From: an uncultured Oscillospiraceae bacterium
GTDB lineage: Bacteria; Bacillota; Clostridia; Oscillospirales; Oscillospiraceae
Assembly (NCBI GenBank): GCA_948616425.1
Contig: CAPGBJ010000020.1
Span: 25,708-89,707, forward strand
Length of the DNA stretch: 64,000 nucleotides
Direction: 5' to 3'
Under the pieces are notes generated by a model that searched no databases, was not told the origin of the DNA, and saw only the letters and a program-made list of their open reading frames with translations. Shown here piece after piece: positions 18,174 through 25,660 of this stretch. Numbering within the stretch: the stretch's first letter is position 1; each line of letters begins with the position of its first letter. Both the position numbers and the translations under genes were made by a program.

Positions 18174-19103
18174 ATGAGGATGACCGATATAAAAAACATC
18201 ATTGTTATTTCGGAATTTGAAAATTTTAGTAAAGCTTCGGCCTATCTGCATATCAGTCAGCCTGCTCTGAGCCAATCGGTACAAAGATTGGAATCTGCGC
18301 TCGGCTGCAAGCTGTTTATTAGAGGCGGAAAACATGTAAGTTTAACTGCTGAGGGTGAGATATTTGTAAAAGAAGGGAGTGCAATGCTAAATATTTACGA
18401 AAAAATGATTTTAAATATTAGTAAAGCAAACTCGCCCACCAAAACAATTACAATTGCCGCATCATCTATTTATGCACGGTATTACTTTCCAGAAATTTTC
18501 CGGTGCTTTAAGGAAAGGCATGAGCGTGTAAATCTTCAAATGCTGGAACTTCAAAATCGGGAAGAACTGCTACTGTCCAGTGATTCTGATGTAGACTTTG
18601 CCGTCATTAAACGAAATAAGGATAAATGTTTGAAGCAGATATTTTTATTCCAAGAACAGGTAATATTTGCTGCGTCCAAGGAGATCATGAAAAAGAAAGA
18701 AAACTATGTCTACGAAAGAAAAGGAAAAAAATATATCGATCTAAGAGGATTTGAAAATGTCCCCTTCTTGAGCTATTCCAAGAACAGCACTATGAGAACA
18801 GCGACAAACGAAATATGTCGTGATGCAGGCTTTATTCCAAATATCATTTATGAGTCAGGTGACCCGGAGTTGATTTCCGAGATGATCTCTTGTAACATGG
18901 GTGTGGGTTTCCTTGCCAGCCTCACCCAGATATCTGGCCGAAAAAATGATTTGCTCCAGTATTATTTCATAGAAAACAATAATATGATTCGTGACTATGT
19001 GCTGGCGTATAAAGTTTCAAATAACCTGAGCAACGAGAAAAAAGACTTAATTGACATCATACAGTCCGTTCATAAACGGCAGCATCATTCAGTTGACCTT
19101 TGA
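18174..19103 (+). CDS. LysR-family transcriptional regulator
   Basis: 309 residues. The N-terminal winged HTH is classic: MTDIKNIIVISEFENFSKAS, then AYLHISQPALSQSVQRLE and LFIRGGKHVSLTAEGE. The effector-binding region begins near residue 90 (TKTITIAASSIYARYYFPEI). Start ATG 18174 is preferred over an in-frame TTG at 18165, because GCGGAG lies about 9 bases upstream. Its AT-rich composition matches the catabolic module. It probably senses the module's substrate and acts at 8811-9061; this is inference, since it lies at the far end of the module rather than beside the divergent promoter. Confidence 0.85.
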   Translation: MRMTDIKNIIVISEFENFSKASAYLHISQPALSQSVQRLESALGCKLFIRGGKHVSLTAEGEIFVKEGSAMLNIYEKMILNISKANSPTKTITIAASSIYARYYFPEIFRCFKERHERVNLQMLELQNREELLLSSDSDVDFAVIKRNKDKCLKQIFLFQEQVIFAASKEIMKKKENYVYERKGKKYIDLRGFENVPFLSYSKNSTMRTATNEICRDAGFIPNIIYESGDPELISEMISCNMGVGFLASLTQISGRKNDLLQYYFIENNNMIRDYVLAYKVSNNLSNEKKDLIDIIQSVHKRQHHSVDL

Positions 19104-19214
19104 AAAATTGGTAAGGATATTTGGATGATCCTTTTATGCATAGAAGTGTTTTCACATTGCGGTGGACAGGCAGATATCACCTTTTATTCAAGCTGGAAAC
19201 CGTCTCAGAGCCTG

Positions 19215-19267
19215 TCTCATACAATTTACCGGAAGCGATTTTAATGAGAGGTCCTGTTGTAGTATTA
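19215..19267 (+). repeat. Right copy of the diverged ~53-base repeat
   Basis: Direct-repeat partner of 7238-7290. It contains CCGGAAGCG and an ATG whose frame (MRGPVVVLLYV) ends after 11 codons, against 37 in the left copy. Confidence 0.6.
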
Positions 19268-19352
19268 TTGTACGTGTAATCAGCAAATGTACCAATAAAT
19301 TTACTGATTTATTTGCTGCTTCATATTGTTCTATTCATGCTTCATATGATTA

Positions 19353-19424
19353 AAATGCCTTTGCTCAACGCTTCAAAACGCCTGTCGTTTTGAAGCACTT
19401 TCAAAAATAACGGCAAAGGCATTT
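19353..19424. repeat. Two-level hairpin upstream of the recombinase
   Basis: Outer stem 12 bp (19353-19364 with 19413-19424), inner stem 11 bp (19370-19380 with 19386-19396), both perfect. It may be a terminator protecting the recombinase gene from upstream transcription, or a recombination- or transfer-related structure. Confidence 0.55.
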
Positions 19425-19501
19425 AAAATAATTTCTTGCCACGCGGCTGCTCATGGGGTGTGATGATACCGAGCAGTTACGCCTTGAAGGAGGTGTAACA
19501 A

Positions 19502-21040
19502 ATCCTTTGCGCGATCTATACACGACTGAGCAAAGAGGACGAGGACAAACAGCAGCCCGAGTCGGAGAGCATCCAGAACCAGAAATCCCTGTTGACCCGC
19601 TATGCCGTTGACCACGGGTGGGATATCTACTCGATTTTTTGCGATGAAGACTTCTCCGGTGTGGACAGCGACCGCCCCGACTTCAACCGGATGATCGAGG
19701 CAGCAAAGCAGAAAAAATTCCAGATCGTCCTGTGCAAGAGCCAATCCCGCTTCACCCGGGACATGGAACTGGTTGAGAAGTACATCCACGGTCTGTTTCC
19801 CATCTGGGGTATCCGCTTCATTGCGGTGGCGGACAATGCCGACACCGAGGTCAAGGGCAACAAGAAGGCCCGGCAGATCAATGGCCTGGTAAACGAGTGG
19901 TATCTGGAGGACTTGTCGGAAAATGTCCGCATGGTCTTCGATTTGAAGAGGCGGGAGGGCAAATACATCGGTGGATTCCCCATCTACGGCTACCGAAAGG
20001 ACCCGGCAGACAAAAACCACATTATCCCTGATCCCGAGGCGGCGGAGGTGGTACGGAAAATCTACCAGTGGTCCTTGGAAGGCCACGGCCGCCAGAATAT
20101 TGCCTATCTGCTGAACCAGCGGGGTATCCCAAACCCCACCCGCTACAAGGCGGAGCGGGGCTGGACCTGCAACCATCCCATTAAGAACGACTTCGGTCTG
20201 TGGAACAAGGTGACCGTGGGTCGAATTCTGACAAATGAGATGTACACCGGTGTGATGATCCAGGGGCGGCGGCGGAAGGTCAGCTACAAGTCCAAGGTGG
20301 TCATCGACACGCCGAAGGACCAGTGGTATCGGGTGGAGGGCACCCACGAGGCTATCATCGACCGGGCAACCTTTGAAGCGGTCCAGCGGGGCCTAAAGCT
20401 ACGGTCCAGAACGGACGGTTCCGGGGATGCCCATCTGCTGTCCGGGCTGGTGAAGTGCGCCGACTGCGGCTCCACCATGAGCAAGTGCTCCAACGGCAGG
20501 CGGGCCTATCTGCGGTGCAAGCTGTACGTCGACAGCGGCAGCAAGCGGTTGTGTACCCGGCACTCGGTGCGGCTGGACCAGCTCATCGACCTGATTTCCG
20601 ATCGCATCCGCTACTATGTCCAGACCTACTACCAGCTGGACCCCACAGACCTCCAGCCCCGGCGGGACACCCGCCAGGAGGCGCTGGAACAGGAGCAGAA
20701 AACCCTGACCGCCCAACTGGAAAAGCGCAGCCAGGCGCTGAAAACGCTGTACCTGGACAGGGTGGCCGGAATTCTCAGCGAGGGCCAATTTGTGGAGCTG
20801 AACCAGTCCTTCTTGGAGGAAAAAAGCCGCCTGGAGCGGCGGCTTACTTCTATCCAGGAGGAGTTGGCGGAAAGGGAACATTCAGAGAAACAGGCCGACC
20901 TGATGGAGCGGGCCCAGGAGCTCTTAAAGCTGGAAACGGTCCCCCGGGAGTTGGTCGTTGGATTGGTTGACCGAATCGAGATCGGAGAAAAAGACCCAAC
21001 TACAGGCCGGCAAGAGGTCAAAGTTTTCTGGAAATTCTAA
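19502..21040 (+). CDS. Large serine recombinase with ATC start
   Basis: Integrase/excisionase cutting DNA through a 5'-phosphoserine; likely moves this element. 512 residues: catalytic domain about 1-150 (IYTRLSKED holds Ser10; then ESIQNQKSLL and SRFTRDMELVEKYI), recombinase domain about 155-275 (GFPIYGYRKDP, RQNIAYLLNQRGIPNPTRY), zinc ribbon (CADCGSTMSKC..RC..C, about 315-355), a long coiled coil (about 390-470) and a C-terminal strand VDRIEIG..EVKVFWKF. The frame opens after TAA at 19496. AAGGAGGT lies 7 bases before ATC at 19502, exactly where a start belongs, while the first standard start in frame (TTG 19592) would remove Ser10. Either ATC is used, or the start has mutated from ATG. Confidence 0.85.
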   Translation: MLCAIYTRLSKEDEDKQQPESESIQNQKSLLTRYAVDHGWDIYSIFCDEDFSGVDSDRPDFNRMIEAAKQKKFQIVLCKSQSRFTRDMELVEKYIHGLFPIWGIRFIAVADNADTEVKGNKKARQINGLVNEWYLEDLSENVRMVFDLKRREGKYIGGFPIYGYRKDPADKNHIIPDPEAAEVVRKIYQWSLEGHGRQNIAYLLNQRGIPNPTRYKAERGWTCNHPIKNDFGLWNKVTVGRILTNEMYTGVMIQGRRRKVSYKSKVVIDTPKDQWYRVEGTHEAIIDRATFEAVQRGLKLRSRTDGSGDAHLLSGLVKCADCGSTMSKCSNGRRAYLRCKLYVDSGSKRLCTRHSVRLDQLIDLISDRIRYYVQTYYQLDPTDLQPRRDTRQEALEQEQKTLTAQLEKRSQALKTLYLDRVAGILSEGQFVELNQSFLEEKSRLERRLTSIQEELAEREHSEKQADLMERAQELLKLETVPRELVVGLVDRIEIGEKDPTTGRQEVKVFWKF

Positions 21041-21206
21041 GATAAAATTGGAAGAAAAACGAAGTTTTTCGCCAAAGTTCTTTTCGGTTCCTTTTCCCCC
21101 TTCGAGGACGTACTCCACTAGGCTTTTGCCGTGCAAAAGCAAGTGTCGTTACAGTCTTTCAAGAAAAGGAACAAAACCCCCGCAATGTACTTACGGAACC
21201 ACCACA
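21041..21206. other. Right end of element
   Basis: Contains a short hairpin (GGCTTTTGCC...GCAAAAGC, about 21121-21140) and the attP arm 21183-21199. No gene seen. Confidence 0.5.
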
Positions 21207-21490
21207 TGGGGCGCTGTACCGTCCACGATGGCTACACCTTTGCTGGGGAGGATGACAGCGTCCAGAGAGTCTGGGTCACCGGAACAAAGGATGTACTCAG
21301 TTTCAAACCCAGATTCCTGGGCCCAGGCGCCAATCTTATGCATCAGGGTGGACTTGCCGCAGCCAGGTCCGCCCTTTAAAATATAAATAGCCCGGGCCTG
21401 TTCGGGGGGAAGCAGGTGGTCATACAGGGAGTAAAAGCCAGTAGGAGTGTTGGCCCCTAAAAAATATTGAATATGTGGCAAAGTAGTCAT
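21191..21490 (-). pseudogene. N-terminal portion of the split two-P-loop ATPase
   Basis: ATG at 21490 with GGAGGG upstream. Residues 1-95 are host sequence: YFLGANTPTGFYSLYDHLL, the Walker A loop GGPGCGKST, then YILCSGDPDSLDAVILPSKG and VAIVDGTAPHVV. Past 21207 the frame runs into the element and stops after three unrelated codons. The remaining roughly 265 residues are at 3118-3923. The family (about 360 residues, two P-loop domains) is widespread in Firmicutes with unknown role. The promoter region upstream is intact, so a short P-loop peptide could still be made. Confidence 0.88.
21207..21213. other. Right attachment site core of the integrated element
   Basis: Second copy of TGGGGCG; host gene to the right, element to the left. 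The dyad axis of the rebuilt attP falls on the first T-G step of this heptamer, so TG is the likely crossover dinucleotide. Confidence 0.75.
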
Positions 21491-21584
21491 AAGCGACCCT
21501 CCGTATTAACATTTTTACGCCTCAGCCTATGCTAGGACAGGCGTTTTTGTGAGAAAAACGGCCGACAAAAATACCTCTCAGGGA

Positions 21585-21613
21585 TTGTATCCCGGTTTTG
21601 CTTTTGGTATAAT
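21585..21613 (+). promoter_or_regulatory. Promoter of the nitrite/sulfite reductase gene
   Basis: TTGTAT (21585-21590), 17-base spacer, TATAAT (21608-21613), leaving a leader of about 75 bases. Confidence 0.65.
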
Positions 21614-21694
21614 GAGGAAAACTAATGTATCAATCTGCTGGGAATGCTCCCCAGTGAATGACAGATTACAACTAGGGAAAGGCTGGAAAAGCAC

Positions 21695-23239
21695 ATGAAC
21701 AAGCAGTGGACTGACATCTTTCGTACAGAAATTGAACATTTTAAAGAGACAATTGGTGCTTTCGACAGAGGAGAGATCGACCGGAAGGCCTACAAAGGCG
21801 TGTCCGGCGGCCTGGGCTCCTACGCCCAGCGGGACCCCGCCAAGCACATGCTTCGGTTGCGCCTGCCTGGCGGGCGGCTGACCCTGGAGCGGCTGAAATT
21901 CCTGGCCGAGGTGGTGGAGCGGGAGCAGGTGGGCCGGATGAAGCTGACCACCTGTGGGACCATCCAGCTTCACGACCTGGCTGCCAGCCAGGTGCCCATT
22001 CTCATGGAGGAGGCTGTAGGCTACGAGATCTATACCAAGGGGGGCGGCGGCGACAACCCCCGGAACGTAATGGCCAGCCCACTCAGCGGCGTTCAGCCCG
22101 GCGAGGCCTTCGACGTGATCCCCTACGCCGAGGCGGTGACCAAGTACCTGCTGTCCATCTGCCGGGACATCAAGATGCCCCGCAAACTGAAAATCGCCTT
22201 TTGCAACGGGGTGGACGACAGTGTCCACAGCGCCTTCCGAGACATGGGCTTCCTGGCCCAGCCCGACGGCACCTTCGCCCTGCGCATCGCCGGCGGCCTG
22301 GGGGCGGCCAGTCCCTTGATGGGCGTGCTGGTGGACGAGGCGGTGGACCCCAAGGAGGTTCTCTACTACGTCCGGGCCATGGTGGACACCTTCTGTGCCC
22401 ACGGCAACTATGAGAACCGGGCCAAGGCCCGCACCCGCTATATGCAGGACACCCTGGGCCCTGACGGCCTGAAGGAGGCCTTCCTGAAAAACGTGGCCGC
22501 CCGGAAGGCGGAGGGCGGCCTGGAGCTGAAAGACCTGGAGGCCCCCGCCAGCATTGCCCGGGACAACAGCGGCACGGTGGACCACCCCCGGGCCATCCCC
22601 CAGAAGCAGGTTGGCATGTACGCCGTGAAGTATCACCCCGTCGGGGGACTGCTGCCGGTGGAGAAGCCCCGCCAGCTCTATGAGCTGCTGAAAAATATCC
22701 CCGGGGCCGAGATTCGCATCGCCCCTAATGAGACCCTGTATATTATCAATCTCACCGCCGCGGAGGCGGAGAAGGTAATTGCCGCTACCAGCGACAGCGC
22801 CGCCACTGAGTTTGAACACAGCGTGGCCTGCGTCGGGGCAGCCACCTGCCAGCAGGGGGTCCGGGACAGCCAGAGCGTCCTCCAGACGGTGGTGAAGGCC
22901 GTCCGGGAGGCCGGTATCCCCGACGGGGCCCTGCCCAAAATCTGCATCTCCGGCTGTCCCTCCAGCTGCGCCGCCCACCAGGCGGGGGCCATGGGCTTCC
23001 AGGGGGGCGTGAAGCTGGTGGACAAGAAGCCTCAGCCCGCCTTCAAGATGTTCCTCAACGGCACAGACAAGCTGGGTCAGGCCCGCTTCGGTCAGGAGGT
23101 GGGCACCGTTCTGGAGGCCGATCTGCCCGCCCTGCTGGTGGAGCTGGGCAAGGCCGCGGCGGAGGCCGGACAGAGCTGGGAGCAGTGGTCGGCGGACCAC
23201 ACCTCTGAGCGGGACGCCATCATCGCCAAGTACCTGTGA
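21695..23239 (+). CDS. Siroheme nitrite/sulfite reductase
   Basis: Six-electron reductase of the nitrite/sulfite reductase family, cytoplasmic, 514 residues. Two ferredoxin-like half-domains (LRLPGGRLTLERLKFLAEVV and the matching AVKYHPVGGLLPVEKPRQLY) alternate with the siroheme domains. The 4Fe-4S/siroheme cysteines are in VACVGAATCQQG and CISGCPSSCAAH, the expected C-x5-C and C-x3-C pairs. N-terminal TTCGTIQLHDL is a siroheme-side motif. Motifs alone do not separate nitrite from sulfite as substrate. It has its own promoter and a GC palindrome at the end; no electron-donor gene adjoins. Confidence 0.85.
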   Translation: MNKQWTDIFRTEIEHFKETIGAFDRGEIDRKAYKGVSGGLGSYAQRDPAKHMLRLRLPGGRLTLERLKFLAEVVEREQVGRMKLTTCGTIQLHDLAASQVPILMEEAVGYEIYTKGGGGDNPRNVMASPLSGVQPGEAFDVIPYAEAVTKYLLSICRDIKMPRKLKIAFCNGVDDSVHSAFRDMGFLAQPDGTFALRIAGGLGAASPLMGVLVDEAVDPKEVLYYVRAMVDTFCAHGNYENRAKARTRYMQDTLGPDGLKEAFLKNVAARKAEGGLELKDLEAPASIARDNSGTVDHPRAIPQKQVGMYAVKYHPVGGLLPVEKPRQLYELLKNIPGAEIRIAPNETLYIINLTAAEAEKVIAATSDSAATEFEHSVACVGAATCQQGVRDSQSVLQTVVKAVREAGIPDGALPKICISGCPSSCAAHQAGAMGFQGGVKLVDKKPQPAFKMFLNGTDKLGQARFGQEVGTVLEADLPALLVELGKAAAEAGQSWEQWSADHTSERDAIIAKYL

Positions 23240-23253
23240 CCACAAAACTGCGG

Positions 23254-23280
23254 GGCGGCCCGGCCGGGCCGCCTCTGCTT
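23254..23280 (+). terminator. Terminator-like GC palindrome
   Basis: A perfect 20-base palindrome (23254-23273) and then TCTGCTTTT, 14 bases after the reductase stop. Confidence 0.65.
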
Positions 23281-23296
23281 TTAAGGAGGCGCTCTG

Positions 23297-24631
23297 ATGG
23301 ACATCAAAAAGATCGAGCCAAGGCTGTTGAAGGCCATGGAGGCGGCGGCGGGCTTTCCCAACAAGCCCTACGACCTGACAAAGGTGAAGGCCATCAAGAA
23401 ATGGCCTGACATCGGCCTCTGGCGGGACGGCAACCAGGTCGGGGACTGGCTGGAGATTGAGACTGGCAATTTCGACCTGCTGGGAGAGCTGCCCAAGCTG
23501 CACACCCTTCAGTTTCCGCAGGGCTTTCGGCACAAGGACTACGCCTTTCTGGCCGGCTGTAAAAAACTGAGGGCGCTGGATGTGGGCTGGACGGACTTTA
23601 GGGACTGCGCGCTGCTTGCCCAGCTGCCTCCCCTGCGGTATCTGCGTTTGCCGCACCGGAAGCAGCTGCTTAACGCGGATGTGCTGGATACACTGAGCAT
23701 TGAATTTGTTGAGTGCAGCAGCTACATCGCCGAAGAGCTCCTGCCCGTCCAGTCTGCCCCGGTATCCCGGTCTGAAGCCTACCAGGGGGACATCCCTCTG
23801 GAGGCCCTGCTGGAGGACATCCAGGCCCGCACCAAAGTCCCCGCCTACCGGCTGCGGGTCCAGCGGGGGAAGAGCCCCGGACTGACGGACAGCAAAATTG
23901 GCGGCCTGCCCTACTGGGACCTGAGCCAGCCCTACCCGGCAGACGAGAAGGGCCAGCCTATGCAGCTGCTGGCTCAAATTAACTTCGGGGCGGAGGACAT
24001 GGACCCTCCCTTCCCCAAGACCGGCCTGCTCCAATTTTTCATCGGGCAGGACGAGGTGTTCGGCTGCAACTTTGCCGACGCCCCGGACCAGAAGAACTAC
24101 CGGGTGGTGTACCACCCGGAAATTGACGGGAGCGTCACCCCGGACCGGGTGTCCGCCCTGGAGGCCCCCGGCCTGGTGGACGACTACAGGGTCAGCCCCC
24201 TGGAGGAAGAGCTGGCCATCCGTGCCCAGCGGGCGTACAGCTTTGCCAACGACCGCTCCTTTGTCTTTGAGGAGGCCTTCCGGGCGGCGGTCCAGGCGGT
24301 GATGGGGGTGGACATGGGGGAGAAGGAATCCTACGAGTTTCTGGACGAGGACGCCTATGACGAGCTGTTCGAGTTCTTCCAGGAGACTGACGACGGCTGC
24401 ATGAACGGCGGTCACTGGATGCTGGGCTGGCCCAGCTTTACCCAGGAGGACCCCCGGCCCGAGGACAGCCCCTTTGACACCCTCCTGCTCCAGATCGACT
24501 CCATGCGGGACGAGGACGGCGGTAACCCCATCCTCTGGGGGGACTGCGGCGTTGGAAATTTCTTTATCTCCCGGGCGGACCTGGAAAAATTAGATTTCAG
24601 CCGGGTGCTCTACAACTGGGACTGCTGCTGA
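23297..24631 (+). CDS. LRR-like / YwqG (DUF1963) domain protein
   Basis: 444 residues, no signal or membrane segment. Residues about 40-140 look like leucine-rich repeats (LPKLHTLQFPQGF, CKKLRALDVGWTDF, LPPLRYLRLPHRKQ). From about 190 it is DUF1963/YwqG: KIGGLPYWDLSQPYP, LLAQINFGAED, TGLLQFFIG, HWMLGWPSFTQEDPRP, LLLQIDS, and GDCGVGNFFISRADLEKLDF at the end. YwqG function is unknown; immunity-like roles have been suggested for DUF1963 proteins. AAGGAGG precedes the ATG. It lies between the reductase and the importer with no clear link to either. Confidence 0.8.
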   Translation: MDIKKIEPRLLKAMEAAAGFPNKPYDLTKVKAIKKWPDIGLWRDGNQVGDWLEIETGNFDLLGELPKLHTLQFPQGFRHKDYAFLAGCKKLRALDVGWTDFRDCALLAQLPPLRYLRLPHRKQLLNADVLDTLSIEFVECSSYIAEELLPVQSAPVSRSEAYQGDIPLEALLEDIQARTKVPAYRLRVQRGKSPGLTDSKIGGLPYWDLSQPYPADEKGQPMQLLAQINFGAEDMDPPFPKTGLLQFFIGQDEVFGCNFADAPDQKNYRVVYHPEIDGSVTPDRVSALEAPGLVDDYRVSPLEEELAIRAQRAYSFANDRSFVFEEAFRAAVQAVMGVDMGEKESYEFLDEDAYDELFEFFQETDDGCMNGGHWMLGWPSFTQEDPRPEDSPFDTLLLQIDSMRDEDGGNPILWGDCGVGNFFISRADLEKLDFSRVLYNWDCC

Positions 24632-24673
24632 CAGCGGTTGTCCCCGCGCAATTCAAAAAAGGATGTTACACCA

Positions 24674-25660
24674 ATGAAACGACGCATTTTCAGCACAATT
24701 TTACTAGCCGCACTCCTTATAACCTCCGCCTGTGGCGAGCGGGTGGAGCCTTCCGTACAATCTGAGCCTGCGGACCAGTCTTCGGCTAAGGATGTCTCCT
24801 CTCAGGCGGGCAAGATTGTCTTCACCGACGCCCTGGGCCAGGACTTTTCCATCGACCCACCCCAACAGGCGGTGGTGATGATCGGCAGCTTTGCCGACGT
24901 GTGGGTACTGGCTGGGGGAGAGGATGTCTTAGCCGCCACCGCCAACGACGCATGGGAGTCCTACGGGCTGGATCTGGGGGAGAGGACGTCTAATATCGGC
25001 TCCCCGATGAAGCCGAATGTGGAGCTGGTGTTGGCCGCTGAGCCCGACCTGATTGTCGCCAGCAGTCTGTCCCCCTCCAACCTGGAGCTGAGGGAGACCT
25101 TTCAGCGGGCGGGCATTCCCGCCGCCTACTTCGAAGTCTCCTCCTTCCAGGACTACCTGGACCTGCTGGAGCTGTTCACCCAGCTCACCGGCTGCCCAGA
25201 AAATTTTGAGAAGTACGGGACCCGGGTGAAGGAGCAGGTGGACAAGGCCGTGGGCCGCAGGGCGGTGTACAGCTTTGCTCCCACGGTGCTCACCCTCCAG
25301 GTGTCGGGCAGCAGCGTGAAGGTAAAGAACAGCGAGGACAACGTGCTGGGTCCCATGCTCAAGGAGCTGGGGTGCGTCAATATCGCCGACCAGGACGGCT
25401 TGCTGTTGGAGGACCTGAGTTTGGAGGCCATCCTTCAGGCCGACCCGGATTTTATCTTTGCCGTCTACCACGGCACCGACGAGGCGGCGGCCCAGGCCAA
25501 TCTGGAGGAAAGTCTGCTGTCCAACCCCGCCTGGGCCTCCCTCAGCGCGGTGCAGGGGGGCCGGTTCCAAATTCTGGAGCGGCGGATGTTCAGTTTAAAA
25601 CCCAATGCCCTGTGGGGGGACGCCTATGAACAGCTGGCGGACATCCTCTGTGGGGAATAA
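24674..25660 (+). CDS. Metal-chelate/cobalamin ABC transporter binding lipoprotein
   Basis: Family of BtuF/FepB/FhuD-like receptors, 328 residues. Lipoprotein signal MKRRIFSTILLAALLITSAC with the lipobox ITSAC, an acidic/Ser linker, then TDALGQDFSIDPPQQAVVMI and the second lobe from about residue 170. Start ATG 24674 gives this signal exactly; the frame is open upstream without one. Its end overlaps the permease gene by 35 bases. The ligand may be an iron siderophore, heme or a corrinoid; no riboswitch or Fur-type site was recognised upstream to decide this. Confidence 0.85.
   Translation: MKRRIFSTILLAALLITSACGERVEPSVQSEPADQSSAKDVSSQAGKIVFTDALGQDFSIDPPQQAVVMIGSFADVWVLAGGEDVLAATANDAWESYGLDLGERTSNIGSPMKPNVELVLAAEPDLIVASSLSPSNLELRETFQRAGIPAAYFEVSSFQDYLDLLELFTQLTGCPENFEKYGTRVKEQVDKAVGRRAVYSFAPTVLTLQVSGSSVKVKNSEDNVLGPMLKELGCVNIADQDGLLLEDLSLEAILQADPDFIFAVYHGTDEAAAQANLEESLLSNPAWASLSAVQGGRFQILERRMFSLKPNALWGDAYEQLADILCGE

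Larger units (their letters stand above)
19104..19501. other. Interval before the recombinase gene
   Basis: AT-rich up to about 19435, then GC-rich. It holds the right copy of the 53-base repeat, a two-level hairpin, and an ideal ribosome site AAGGAGGT (19487-19494). No complete gene is seen; a frame ending at 19498 just before the recombinase could be the tail of a lost gene. Confidence 0.5.
3917..21213. mobile_element. 17.3-kb serine-recombinase element inserted in an ATPase gene
   Basis: The element separates the two halves of one ATPase gene. It carries, from left to right: a nucleotidyltransferase and a CCA-adding enzyme, IS5 debris, a divergent aldolase, a Dpp-type ABC transporter with three amidohydrolases, a LysR regulator and, at the right end, a large serine recombinase facing outward. 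I see no relaxase, conjugation, replication or phage structural genes, so it would be a small integrative element, mobilised by others or decayed. Base composition changes inside it (GC-rich at both ends, AT-rich about 6.8-19.4 kb), which suggests it was assembled in steps. Seen: the split gene and matching ends. Inferred: that one integration event moved all of it. Confidence 0.78.

Noticed and set aside
19592..21040. Recombinase starting at TTG 19592
   Set aside because: That start lacks the catalytic serine and a ribosome site; the homologous N-terminus is encoded from 19502.
3917..21213. Prophage
   Set aside because: No capsid, terminase, tail, lysis or replication genes are present; only the recombinase and metabolic cargo.
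21578..24415. A 945-codon open frame on the minus strand
   Set aside because: It lies antisense to the siroheme reductase and YwqG genes in GC-rich sequence; no recognisable domains, and low-complexity His/Gly/Leu composition typical of a shadow frame.
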